From Oscillospiraceae bacterium (GTDB taxonomy: Bacteria > Bacillota > Clostridia > Oscillospirales > Ruminococcaceae), in NCBI GenBank assembly GCA_900757485.1, contig CAAEOA010000227.1, positions 1 to 6,854 on the forward strand: a DNA stretch of 6,854 nucleotides, given 5' to 3'. The translations under genes and the position numbers were made by a program. Below are positions 1 to 6,101 of the stretch, piece by piece. Every line of letters starts with the position of its first letter. Within the stretch, counting starts at the first letter, position 1. The notes below the pieces were generated by a model, which was given only the letters and a program-made list of their open reading frames with translations, did no database searches and was not told the DNA's origin.

Positions 1-1754
1 GCAAGCGAGACATTCAAAAATTGCAGATCATGGATATGATGCCCGGAATGCCAAAATTGCTTCATTCGTCGATGGAGGCTTTTTTTGAAGCTGTTAGCAG
101 GGCATATAAGCCGAATTTTCTTCCTGAACTTCGCGGCGAGCTGGGGCCGGTATTCGAAGGATGTTATACTTCTCATAGCGATATTAAATTGTGGCATCGC
201 CGATTGGAAAGCCTACTTTTGCAGACAGAATTATTACAGGCAGAAGAAAAAAATGCCGGTAAAAATTTTGATGCGGAGATGCTGGAGAAAACATGGAAAA
301 AACTATTAACACTACAATTTCACGATACAATCTGCGGCTGCTCCATAGCAGAAACATATCAACGAGCATGTTTGGAAGTCAAGGAGAGTTGTGACACGCT
401 TACTGCCTATCTGCGAAAGCATTTGTCTGTTTCAGATCATGTGTTCGATGATCAAATTACTATTGTTAATTTGCTGCCATTTGCAAGAACAGAGCCTGTG
501 TTCCTTAAGGAAAAAGGTAGTATGCAACTTCAAACCTTGTCGGGAAAAACAATGATGACTCAGTCGGTAAATGGCGATTTATTGTTTGTTCCCGATATCA
601 TTCCGGCGGGCGGAAGCGTCAGTTACCGGTTGGTGCACCGATCCGAATCAACAGAGTCAGAGAAAGGCAGTGAAATGCCCCAGAACGGTTATTTTGAAAC
701 GGACTTTTTTTCAATCCGAATTGATCCTGAAACCGGAATTATAGAGCGAATGACGGATAAACAAACTGGTAAAAAATATATTTACTCACGAGATTTTACC
801 CCTGAACCTATGAACGGATATCCGTTTCATTTCGACAATAATTTATTCAGCGTGGATTATGAAAAGCCACATCATCGACGTTCTGCATGGATTATCGGTC
901 CGGTTTACCGTCGGGAAAGTTTGTTTGACGGAAAAGTGGAGATGGTCTCCTCGGGAGAGGTGGCGGATATCTTAAAAATACAGCGTTCTGTCGGTAAATC
1001 AACTATCACACAGCAGGTTGTTATTTATAAGCACCTGCCTCGTATAGATTTTAACCAGACCGTTGATTGGCAGGAGCAGTCAACGCATGATACGTTAGCA
1101 CCGATGTTGTTAATGCATTTTCACCCTGAATTAAATGGAAATATTACGGCAAGCCGAGAAATTCCTTTTGGTGTTGCCAAAACAGCGCCTAACGGTGAAA
1201 CGCACTCTTGCTTGAGATGGGCGGATGTTTCGGATGAAACGCTTGGCTTTACCGTTGTAAACGACAGTAAGTATGGTTGTGCTATAAACGGCGATACACT
1301 TACGATGCATTGCATCCGTACTTCATTTCATCCTGATCCTGCTCCTGATCGGTGCGTTCATCATTTCCGTTTTGCGCTTTATCCGCACATTGGCGGTTGT
1401 AATGATACAGAGGCATCTCGTTTAGGAAAAAGCTTTAATTCTTTTCCGGTAGTTTTGTACGGTCGAAAAGTCGAAGAGCTTAAGCTGCCAGTCGTGGCAC
1501 TTGATGATAATGTAATCATTAGTACGATTAAACCTGCTTATCAGGAACAGGGATATATTATTCGTTTGTTTACATCGAATCAACATTCAACTGCTTTTCG
1601 TTTACAGGCAGCTGCTCCGGTTTATATTGCAGAAGAGGTGATGATTACGGAGGATCGCCCGTTTAAGCGTAACCTTCTAGTGGACGGCAACGAAATCCGT
1701 GGTATGCTCCACGCCGGAGAAATTTTGACTTTGCATATCATACTTGGAGAGTGA
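1..1754 (+). CDS. Alpha-mannosidase, glycoside hydrolase family 38 (C-terminal part, 5' truncated)
   Basis: The reading frame is open from the window edge (first full codon at 3) to TGA at 1752-1754, giving 583 visible residues. Bacterial GH38 enzymes are commonly about 850-900 residues, so roughly the first third lies outside, including the segment with the catalytic nucleophile. Visible residues 1-40 finish the catalytic barrel. A helical middle domain follows, with GELGPVFEGCYTS at about 45-57 and QFHD at about 105-108. In GH38 structures the His of this HHD/QFHD motif is a zinc ligand, and it is kept here. The remaining ~440 residues fit the beta-sandwich C-terminal domains. The role is release of mannose from oligosaccharides or mannosyl-glycerate-like substrates; no signal peptide can be judged. 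The usual small residue after the Gly of the QFHD loop is replaced by Cys (TICGCS). The family call is firm, the substrate unknown. It appears to be transcribed separately from the next gene, which has its own promoter. Confidence 0.9.
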   Translation, partial: KRDIQKLQIMDMMPGMPKLLHSSMEAFFEAVSRAYKPNFLPELRGELGPVFEGCYTSHSDIKLWHRRLESLLLQTELLQAEEKNAGKNFDAEMLEKTWKKLLTLQFHDTICGCSIAETYQRACLEVKESCDTLTAYLRKHLSVSDHVFDDQITIVNLLPFARTEPVFLKEKGSMQLQTLSGKTMMTQSVNGDLLFVPDIIPAGGSVSYRLVHRSESTESEKGSEMPQNGYFETDFFSIRIDPETGIIERMTDKQTGKKYIYSRDFTPEPMNGYPFHFDNNLFSVDYEKPHHRRSAWIIGPVYRRESLFDGKVEMVSSGEVADILKIQRSVGKSTITQQVVIYKHLPRIDFNQTVDWQEQSTHDTLAPMLLMHFHPELNGNITASREIPFGVAKTAPNGETHSCLRWADVSDETLGFTVVNDSKYGCAINGDTLTMHCIRTSFHPDPAPDRCVHHFRFALYPHIGGCNDTEASRLGKSFNSFPVVLYGRKVEELKLPVVALDDNVIISTIKPAYQEQGYIIRLFTSNQHSTAFRLQAAAPVYIAEEVMITEDRPFKRNLLVDGNEIRGMLHAGEILTLHIILGE

Positions 1755-1833
1755 ATTTATAATTGCGGGTTAACTTAAACACTGTTGAACCAGTTATCGT
1801 TAAAAACACAAAAATTCTCTGTGAAACAGGGGG

Positions 1834-1861
1834 TTGCAATACCGTTATTACGTGATATAAT
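1834..1861 (+). promoter_or_regulatory. Predicted sigma-A promoter for the bcp-phosphatase-sfsA operon
   Basis: TTGCAA (1834-1839) and a perfect TATAAT (1856-1861) are separated by 16 bp. TG at 1853-1854 adds an extended -10 element. Transcription would start near 1868, leaving a leader of about 50 nt before the ATG at 1920. It lies in the 165-bp gap after the alpha-mannosidase, so the peroxidase operon need not depend on read-through. Confidence 0.7.
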
Positions 1862-1863
1862 AA
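1845..1863. promoter_or_regulatory. AT-rich inverted repeat overlapping the -10 element
   Basis: TTATTA (1845-1850) and TAATAA (1858-1863) form a perfect 6-7-6 inverted repeat covering the spacer and -10 hexamer of the bcp promoter. The position suits a repressor site. It does not match the 7-1-7 PerR/Fur box, and short AT-only palindromes arise easily by chance near TATAAT, so this is a weak candidate. Confidence 0.25.
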
Positions 1864-1906
1864 TAAGGGTTCTATATAGAAACAGATACTAAAATGTGAA
1901 TTTAAC

Positions 1907-1913
1907 AGGAGAG
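1907..1913 (+). promoter_or_regulatory. Ribosome binding site that fixes the bcp start
   Basis: AGGAGAG at 1907-1913 stands 6 nt before ATG 1920-1922. The in-frame GTG at 1896 has no comparable site and would add eight residues not typical of the family, so 1920 is preferred. Confidence 0.8.
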
Positions 1914-1919
1914 AATGAT

Positions 1920-2378
1920 ATGCTTGCAGTAAACACAAAAGCACCCGATTTTAGATTAATCAATCAACAAGGGGAATCTGTTTCGTTGTCTGATTATATT
2001 GGGAAAAAGGTGGTATTATACTTCTATCCGAAAGACAATACACCGGGATGCACCCGTCAGGCTTGCGCTTTCGCTGCAGGCTATGAGGCTTTCCGGAAGA
2101 ATAGTGTTGTCGTAATCGGTATTAGCAAGGATGGTATAGAATCTCATCGTAAATTTGCAGAAAAGTACAATTTGCCGTTTATTCTTCTTGCCGATCCTGA
2201 TCTTGAAGCAATAAAAGCTTATGATGTGTGGAAGGAGAAAAAATTATACGGAAAGACAAGTATGGGCGTTGTCCGCACTACTTTTATCATCAATGAAGCT
2301 GGAAATATAGAAAAAATCATGTCAAAGGTAAAACCGGATACTAATGCGGCTGAGATATTGGATTATTTGAAGATTTGA
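1920..2378 (+). CDS. bcp: Thiol peroxidase, Bcp/PrxQ-type peroxiredoxin
   Basis: A cytosolic peroxiredoxin that reduces hydrogen peroxide and organic hydroperoxides with thiols, normally recycled by thioredoxin. The product is 152 residues, close to the ~155 of the family, and has no signal peptide. The N terminus (APDF at 8-11) opens a thioredoxin-like AhpC/TSA fold. The signature YPKDNTPGCT at 36-45 holds the peroxidatic Cys44. Cys49, five residues later (CTRQAC), is the resolving cysteine of the atypical 2-Cys Bcp subgroup, so both redox residues are present. The GVVRTTFIIN stretch fits the C-terminal strand of the fold. It is first in a three-gene run: the stop is 17 nt before the phosphatase start. 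A strong predicted promoter lies upstream, without a recognisable PerR box. The family assignment is firm; physiological substrate preference is not visible. Confidence 0.95.
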   Translation: MLAVNTKAPDFRLINQQGESVSLSDYIGKKVVLYFYPKDNTPGCTRQACAFAAGYEAFRKNSVVVIGISKDGIESHRKFAEKYNLPFILLADPDLEAIKAYDVWKEKKLYGKTSMGVVRTTFIINEAGNIEKIMSKVKPDTNAAEILDYLKI

Positions 2379-2395
2379 CTATCGGGGTATTGTCT

Positions 2396-2866
2396 ATGAA
2401 ACGAATTATGTTCGTCTGTCATGGGAATATTTGCCGTAGTCCGATGGCAGAGTTTATTTTAAAGAGAATGGTGAAAAAATCCGGTGCTGAGAAGAATTTT
2501 GTGATTGAATCGTCTGCTACAAGCACGGAAGAAATCTGGGACGGGATCGGAAATCCGGTATACCCTCCTGCAAAAGAGGAACTTGCAAAGCATGGTATAT
2601 CATGTGAAGGAAAACACGCTGTTCAGCTTGTGAGAAGCGATTATGATAAATATGACCTCATCATTTGTATGGACAGTAAAAATATACAAAATGCTTTGCA
2701 TATTTTAGGCGGGGATCCTTGTGGTAAAGTGAAAAAACTGTTATCATATACGGGTAGTACCGGTGATGTGTCTGATCCGTGGTATTCGGGAGATTTCAGA
2801 AAGGCATATGACGATATTTTTCAAGGGTGTTCGTCATTGATGAAAGAATTGATCGAAAAATTATGA
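2396..2866 (+). CDS. Low-molecular-weight protein-tyrosine phosphatase
   Basis: A cytosolic cysteine phosphatase of 156 residues, the usual family length. The P-loop CHGNICRS at 8-15 gives nucleophile Cys8, five intervening residues and Arg14. The general-acid loop DPWYSGDF starts at Asp127. In the related arginine phosphatase YwlE/McsB-type phosphatases the P-loop carries Thr (GNTCRSP) and the acid loop lacks the aromatic pair. Here Ile12 and the Trp-Tyr after Asp-Pro both point to phosphotyrosine specificity. ATG 2396 is chosen because the fold begins directly with MKRIMFVCHGN; GGGG at 2384-2387 is a modest ribosome binding site. An in-frame TTG at 2375 would overlap the bcp stop but adds seven non-family residues. 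The stop overlaps the sfsA start (ATGA), implying coupled translation. Partners could be a BY-kinase or a stress protein, but none is encoded in the window. Confidence 0.93.
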   Translation: MKRIMFVCHGNICRSPMAEFILKRMVKKSGAEKNFVIESSATSTEEIWDGIGNPVYPPAKEELAKHGISCEGKHAVQLVRSDYDKYDLIICMDSKNIQNALHILGGDPCGKVKKLLSYTGSTGDVSDPWYSGDFRKAYDDIFQGCSSLMKELIEKL

Positions 2867-3579
2867 GATATGAAAAGATCGTAAAGGCAAGATTTATAAG
2901 CCGCCCCAATCGTTTTATTGCAAAGGTTGATATTGACGGTCAAGAAACGGTTGCTCATGTAAAAAATACCGGCAGATGCAAAGAGTTGCTTGTGCCGGAT
3001 GCAACGGTATATTTGGAAGATTTTACCGGTAATATGCGTTCTCGTAAGTTGGCATATTCGATCATCAGTGTCGAAAAAGTTTGTGATGACAGAAAGATGC
3101 TGCTTATCAATATGGACTCTCAAGCTCCCAATAGGGTGGTGAGAGAGTCTCTTGAAAGCGGTTCTCTTTTTTTGCCGGAATTTGGTGAGCTTGATTTGAT
3201 CAAGTCCGAAGCTGTATACGGTGATTCCAGAATGGACTTTTATATTCGCGATGTCAGCGGACAAGAAGGTTATATAGAAGTGAAAGGAGTTACTTTGGAA
3301 GCGAGTGGAATTGCATCGTTTCCCGATGCTCCAACCGGAAGAGGTATTAAGCATCTGAATGAGTTGTCCGGTCTAGTGAAAAAAGGATATCAAGCGTATG
3401 TGATCTTTGTAGTTCAAATGGAAGGTGTGAAAAGCTTTCGTCCTAATGAAGAAAGACATATGGCTTTTGCAGAGGCACTTCGCATGGCAGATAAAAACGG
3501 AGTGAAAGTACATGCTTATGGATGTAAAGTGAAAAAAGACGTACTTGCGCTTGATTGCCCGATTCCCGTTTGTTTATAA
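2863..3579 (+). CDS. sfsA: SfsA family protein (sugar fermentation stimulation protein homolog)
   Basis: The product is 238 residues, against 234 in E. coli SfsA. The N-terminal ~80 residues form the OB-like part, with conserved HVKNTGRCKELL at 32-43. The C-terminal part resembles a PD-(D/E)XK nuclease fold: MDFYI with Asp125, then YIEVKGVTLE with Glu139 and Lys141. The family block FPDAPTGRGIKHLNEL at 153-168 follows. SfsA was named for stimulating maltose metabolism in E. coli and reported to bind DNA. Its biochemical role in Bacillota is unclear, and nuclease activity is only suggested by the fold. ATG 2863 overlaps the phosphatase TGA (2863-2866). There is no strong ribosome binding site, so translation is probably coupled. 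An upstream in-frame start (2827) would read 12 codons inside the phosphatase gene and is not favoured. It is the last gene before the hairpin at 3601. Confidence 0.92.
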   Translation: MRYEKIVKARFISRPNRFIAKVDIDGQETVAHVKNTGRCKELLVPDATVYLEDFTGNMRSRKLAYSIISVEKVCDDRKMLLINMDSQAPNRVVRESLESGSLFLPEFGELDLIKSEAVYGDSRMDFYIRDVSGQEGYIEVKGVTLEASGIASFPDAPTGRGIKHLNELSGLVKKGYQAYVIFVVQMEGVKSFRPNEERHMAFAEALRMADKNGVKVHAYGCKVKKDVLALDCPIPVCL

Positions 3580-3600
3580 ATGGTTCAGTGAGCATTAATT

Positions 3601-3654
3601 TATAAAAAACAAAACTGATTTCGTTTTTATACGAAATCAGTTTTGTTTTTTATA
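3601..3654. terminator. Bidirectional intrinsic terminator between convergent operons
   Basis: Perfect 24-bp arms (3601-3624 and 3631-3654) flank a 6-nt loop, TTTTAT. The GC-richer core is CAAAACTGATTTCGT. Six T follow the core on the + strand (3646-3651), and the six A at 3604-3609 give the equivalent U run on the - strand. It lies 21 nt after the sfsA stop and 92 nt past the permease stop, so it can end transcription from both sides. Confidence 0.92.
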
Positions 3655-3746
3655 TGTAGTATTTTTCGTTCTATACATTACATTTTTGCTGTAATTCAAA
3701 TGAAGATGAAATATTTTTTCTGTGCATTCATGGCGTAAAATTTCCT

Positions 3747-4523
3747 TTATTTTAGTTTTGAAAAGACAAAAATTGTGATACCAAGCAGCACCAACACGAT
3801 ACCGGTAGCTCTATTCAACGTTTTGGGTTCAGCTTTGTTTGCAAACAGTGCGGCGACTTGAGCCCAAAGTAAAGTAAATGATACACAGAGAATCAGTACC
3901 GGCCAATCCGGCGCTCCGCCGATGGCAAAATGAGAAACAGCTCCGGTGAAGGCGGTAAAGGACATAATAAATACGCTGGTGCCTACGGCGGTTTTTAGCT
4001 CATAGCCGAGAACGCTGGTGAGGATAAGCAGCATCATCATGCCACCTCCTGCGCCGACAAATCCGCAGATAAAGCCGATCAGTATCCCGCACAGAACCGA
4101 TTGAATTGCTCGCTTTTTCGGAGAAGCTTTCTGCATCGCGTCTTTTGTCGTCATGACCGGTTTGACAATAAATTTAACACCAAGCAAAAACGTCATAAAT
4201 ACGGAAAAATTCCCCATTGCCGTAGAAGGTACCAGTTTAGAAATAAAACTGCCGACTACGGTGAAAGTTAGAACTGATACCATCATGATAAATCCGTTTT
4301 TGATATCAAGATTTTTGTTTTTTCCATAGGTATAGGCAGAGACTGCACTGGCCAGGACATCACTTGCCAAAGCAATTCCTACTGCCATATAGGGATCGAT
4401 GCCCAAAAATGTTACCAGCATTGGCGTTATCACTGCCGCAGCGCTCATACCGGCGAACCCCGTTCCGAGTCCTGCTCCCATACCGGCAAAAAACGTGACC
4501 AAAATTGTAATAAAAAGTTTCAT
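3747..4523 (-). CDS. TauE/SafE (DUF81) family membrane permease, putative anion/sulfite-type exporter
   Basis: An integral membrane protein of 258 residues with about eight hydrophobic segments (near 4-40, 46-66, 77-96, 104-121, 139-171, 179-201, 207-228 and 238-256). The two family half-repeats are visible: GAGLGTGFAGMSAAAV at about 16-31 and GFVGAGGGMMMLLIL at 154-168. A basic loop (SPKKR, 134-138) separates the halves. TauE/SafE proteins move small anions such as sulfite, sulfoacetate or related organosulfur compounds; substrate cannot be read from sequence. ATG 4523 overlaps the stop of the upstream MarR gene by 4 nt (ATGA). The nearest purine-rich stretch (GGAAG) is too far upstream to be ideal, so translation is probably coupled to marR. 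No sulfur-metabolism enzyme is adjacent, so the link with sulfite is family-level only. Confidence 0.88.
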   Translation of the reverse strand: MKLFITILVTFFAGMGAGLGTGFAGMSAAAVITPMLVTFLGIDPYMAVGIALASDVLASAVSAYTYGKNKNLDIKNGFIMMVSVLTFTVVGSFISKLVPSTAMGNFSVFMTFLLGVKFIVKPVMTTKDAMQKASPKKRAIQSVLCGILIGFICGFVGAGGGMMMLLILTSVLGYELKTAVGTSVFIMSFTAFTGAVSHFAIGGAPDWPVLILCVSFTLLWAQVAALFANKAEPKTLNRATGIVLVLLGITIFVFSKLK

Positions 4524-4975
4524 ACTAATTCGCCATTCTTCCGTTTCTCTTTTGCATAGGTTATGTTTTTGCCACAGCGCTCAATGATTTCTCCGAACTG
4601 CTTTATATCGTTTTGATCTATTCCTTCCAGTAAAACTTCATAAAAATGCTCTTGCATTTGATGTCCCGCTTCAATAATGGGAGTGGCTTGCTCTGTGCAA
4701 GTCAGCTTAATGCATCGACGGTTTCCCTTCATAGGTTCACGGTTCAGATAGCCTTCGTTTACCAATTTGTCCACGTATAATGAAACAAGGTTTGGACGGA
4801 TTCCTCTGTATTTAATGATTTCTCTGGCAGTTGGGTATTCCGGATTGTTAGCAAGAAACATTAGAATGTCAAAAGCAGTTTGCGGAATATTCATCTTTTT
4901 GCAGAAAGGTTTACACATCTCTTCGTATTCTTCTAGAATATTGTGTAAGGTAGGAAGTAAGCCAATACGATTCAT
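4520..4975 (-). CDS. MarR-family winged-helix transcriptional regulator
   Basis: A cytosolic DNA-binding protein of 151 residues, typical MarR length. An N-terminal dimerisation helix (about 5-28) is followed by the winged HTH. The recognition helix is in RPNLVSLYVDKLVNEGYL (60-77) and the wing in REPMKGNRRCIKLT (79-92). C-terminal helices at about 98-135 complete the dimer interface. Five cysteines (21, 25, 88, 93, 134) are many for this size; 21/25 and 88/93 are closely spaced, and Cys88 lies in the wing. Thiol sensing is possible but inferred. The start is ATG 4975, with GAGGTG at 4985-4980 just upstream; a TTG at 4987 would place that site inside the gene. The stop overlaps the permease start, so regulator and exporter form an operon. 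A palindrome at the predicted transcription start suggests autoregulation. Confidence 0.9.
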   Translation of the reverse strand: MNRIGLLPTLHNILEEYEEMCKPFCKKMNIPQTAFDILMFLANNPEYPTAREIIKYRGIRPNLVSLYVDKLVNEGYLNREPMKGNRRCIKLTCTEQATPIIEAGHQMQEHFYEVLLEGIDQNDIKQFGEIIERCGKNITYAKEKRKNGELV

Positions 4976-4979
4976 AACG

Positions 4980-4985
4980 CACCTC
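4980..4985 (-). promoter_or_regulatory. Ribosome binding site deciding the marR start
   Basis: On the - strand GAGGTG (4985 to 4980) stands 4 nt before ATG at 4975-4973. It supports this ATG rather than the upstream TTG at 4987. Confidence 0.7.
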
Positions 4986-5013
4986 AAGATTCAAAATATT
5001 AAATATCACTTTT

Positions 5014-5026
5014 TTGAACTATTCAA
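5014..5026. promoter_or_regulatory. Candidate MarR operator (13-bp palindrome at the transcription start)
   Basis: TTGAA-N3-TTCAA is a perfect 5-3-5 inverted repeat. It begins at the last base of the -10 hexamer and covers the predicted start site of the marR-permease operon. MarR proteins often bind 5-6 bp half-site palindromes at their own promoters. A GTGATATT octamer occurs twice on the - strand (5035-5028 and 5009-5002), flanking the palindrome 26 bp apart. The location is strong; the protein-site match is inferred. Confidence 0.55.
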
Positions 5027-5054
5027 TAATATCACAAATACCATAGAACGTCAA
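5026..5054 (-). promoter_or_regulatory. Predicted sigma-A promoter for the marR-permease operon
   Basis: On the - strand TTGACG (5054-5049), a 17-bp spacer and TATTAT (5031-5026) match the consensus well, and TGA directly before the -10 gives an extended TGn element. Transcription would start near 5019, inside the palindrome, with a leader of about 44 nt before the ATG at 4975. Confidence 0.75.
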
Positions 5055-5145
5055 GGTACATTTTCCAAACATATTTGCATTGTATTTTGGCAGTCTTACA
5101 GTGAAATAAGATAAAAACAGTAATACGAAAACGTTAATAGATAAT

Positions 5146-5180
5146 AATAACAGGGGACTGTTTTAACAGCCCCTGTTATT
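5146..5180 (-). terminator. Intrinsic terminator of the short-chain dehydrogenase gene
   Basis: The 11-bp arms AATAACAGGGG (5146-5156) and CCCCTGTTATT (5170-5180) pair perfectly. The stem extends by CTG/CAG across a one-base bulge at 5157. The - strand continues with a loosely U-rich tail (TTATTATTATCTATT). It lies 27 nt past the dehydrogenase stop and upstream of the marR promoter, so it separates the two - strand units. The rest of the 232-bp gap 4976-5207 holds only the marR control region; I see no gene there. Confidence 0.75.
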
Positions 5181-5207
5181 TTGAAATGGCAAAGCGCATG
5201 TTTTTTA

Positions 5208-6017
5208 TCATTGCTCAATGTTTTCATGCTGCTTTCGAATCCATTCCGCATATTGTGGAGTTCCTAATCCGTATCCTCCCGCTACATCCAAAATGTGTCC
5301 GGTAATATAAGACGATTCCTCTCCCGCAAAGAAAAGCACTGAATTAGCAATATCCTCCGGCGATGCCATACGATTAAGGGGAACATTTGCAAGAAATGAT
5401 TCCAGAAATTCTTTCGGCATATTTTTGATTGCCGCATCGGTAGCAGTAAGCCCAGGCAAAACAGCGTTACATCGAATATTATTTCGTGCATATTGAAGTG
5501 CGATTTGCTTTGTAATGTTATTAACGGCGGCTTTGGAAACGCCGTAGCCAATCCGCGTAATATCAGGAATCAGTCCGCCAATGGAAGAAATATTTACAAT
5601 GCTTCCGCCGTTATTGGCAATCATATGTGGAACGACTAATTTAGAAACGCGATAGACACTGCCGAGGTTTAACTCCAAGATATCAAAAAAGGCTTTTTCA
5701 CTGCCATCCACCAAATTAAAATCTTCATTGGGTTTTCCGATTCCGAAGTTATTCACCAGAATATCAATTCTATTTGCTTGCTGTATGACTTTTTTCACCA
5801 TAGAAGCATAACTGTCCGATACCGTAGCGTCAAAATAGATTGGTGTCATTATAAGTCCATCTTCTTGATGCGAATCACAAATTTTTTGCGTATCCTCTAC
5901 TCTGCGCACAGCCATAAATACATGTGCGCCTCTTTCCGCTAATTTTAATGCACATGCCAGTCCGATTCCTTTTGTTGCAGATGTAACAACCGCGACTTTT
6001 CCATCCAATGTTTTCAT
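5208..6017 (-). CDS. Short-chain dehydrogenase/reductase, probable NADP-dependent 7-alpha-hydroxysteroid dehydrogenase
   Basis: A cytosolic SDR of 269 residues with a Rossmann fold. From memory it closely resembles clostridial 7-alpha-HSDH (C. sardiniense/absonum type), which oxidises the 7-alpha-hydroxyl of bile acids. Shared features include the unusual cofactor loop VTSATKGIG (11-19), where Ser13 replaces the usual first Gly of TGxxxGIG. Others are VRR at 37-39 (Arg38 fits NADP phosphate binding), NNFG at 89-92, GYGVSK and the C-terminal GYGLGTPQYAEW. The catalytic tetrad is complete: Asn117, Ser145, Tyr158, Lys162. The Arg16 reported for the C. absonum enzyme is Lys here. ATG 6017 is chosen because AGGAGG precedes it. 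The frame runs on to 6152, but that would swallow the promoter and add 45 non-SDR residues. It is monocistronic, divergent from an MFS transporter. SDR membership is certain; bile-acid substrate is likely, not proven. Confidence 0.88.
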   Translation of the reverse strand: MKTLDGKVAVVTSATKGIGLACALKLAERGAHVFMAVRRVEDTQKICDSHQEDGLIMTPIYFDATVSDSYASMVKKVIQQANRIDILVNNFGIGKPNEDFNLVDGSEKAFFDILELNLGSVYRVSKLVVPHMIANNGGSIVNISSIGGLIPDITRIGYGVSKAAVNNITKQIALQYARNNIRCNAVLPGLTATDAAIKNMPKEFLESFLANVPLNRMASPEDIANSVLFFAGEESSYITGHILDVAGGYGLGTPQYAEWIRKQHENIEQ

Positions 6018-6022
6018 AGCAA

Positions 6023-6028
6023 CCTCCT
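6023..6028 (-). promoter_or_regulatory. Consensus ribosome binding site deciding the dehydrogenase start
   Basis: AGGAGG on the - strand (6028 to 6023) lies 5 nt before ATG 6017-6015. This rules out the longer in-frame start near 6152 and gives an N terminus (MKTLDGKVAVVTS) that fits the SDR family. Confidence 0.9.
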
Positions 6029-6060
6029 GTTTTTTAGTTAATATATGGATAAAGTCTGTA

Positions 6061-6101
6061 ATTATGTGCTTTTGTATAAAATTATAGTTTCTACACATAA
6101 T
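6061..6101. promoter_or_regulatory. Inverted repeat around the dehydrogenase -10 element
   Basis: ATTATGTG (6061-6068) and CACATAAT (6094-6101) are perfect 8-bp inverted copies, 33 bp centre to centre, about three helical turns. They bracket the -10 element of the dehydrogenase promoter. The right copy lies upstream of the predicted start, so this would act as DNA, not as an RNA hairpin. In AT-rich DNA such a pair can occur by chance. Confidence 0.3.

Noticed and set aside
1768..1831. Hairpins after the alpha-mannosidase stop (7-bp bulged stem at 1768-1791; CTCTGT/ACAGGG at about 1817-1831) as a terminator
   Set aside because: Both stems are short and neither is followed by a T run, so an intrinsic terminator cannot be supported; the end of the mannosidase transcript is undefined.
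1738..1944. Small - strand open frame across the gap before bcp
   Set aside because: It overlaps the bcp promoter and gene start, has no start signals, and its composition reflects AT-rich intergenic DNA.
2821..3354. 177-codon open frame on the - strand opposite sfsA
   Set aside because: It lies wholly antisense to a well-supported gene, has no ribosome binding site of note and encodes no recognisable domain; it is a coding shadow.
3655..3746. TTACA/TGTAA hairpin past the permease stop as its own terminator
   Set aside because: The stem is only 5 bp with no U run; the long hairpin at 3601-3654 is the credible terminator for that operon.
4767..5114. 115-codon + strand open frame over the marR 5' end and control region
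   Set aside because: It is antisense to marR and its promoter, lacks a ribosome binding site, and its product resembles nothing known to me.
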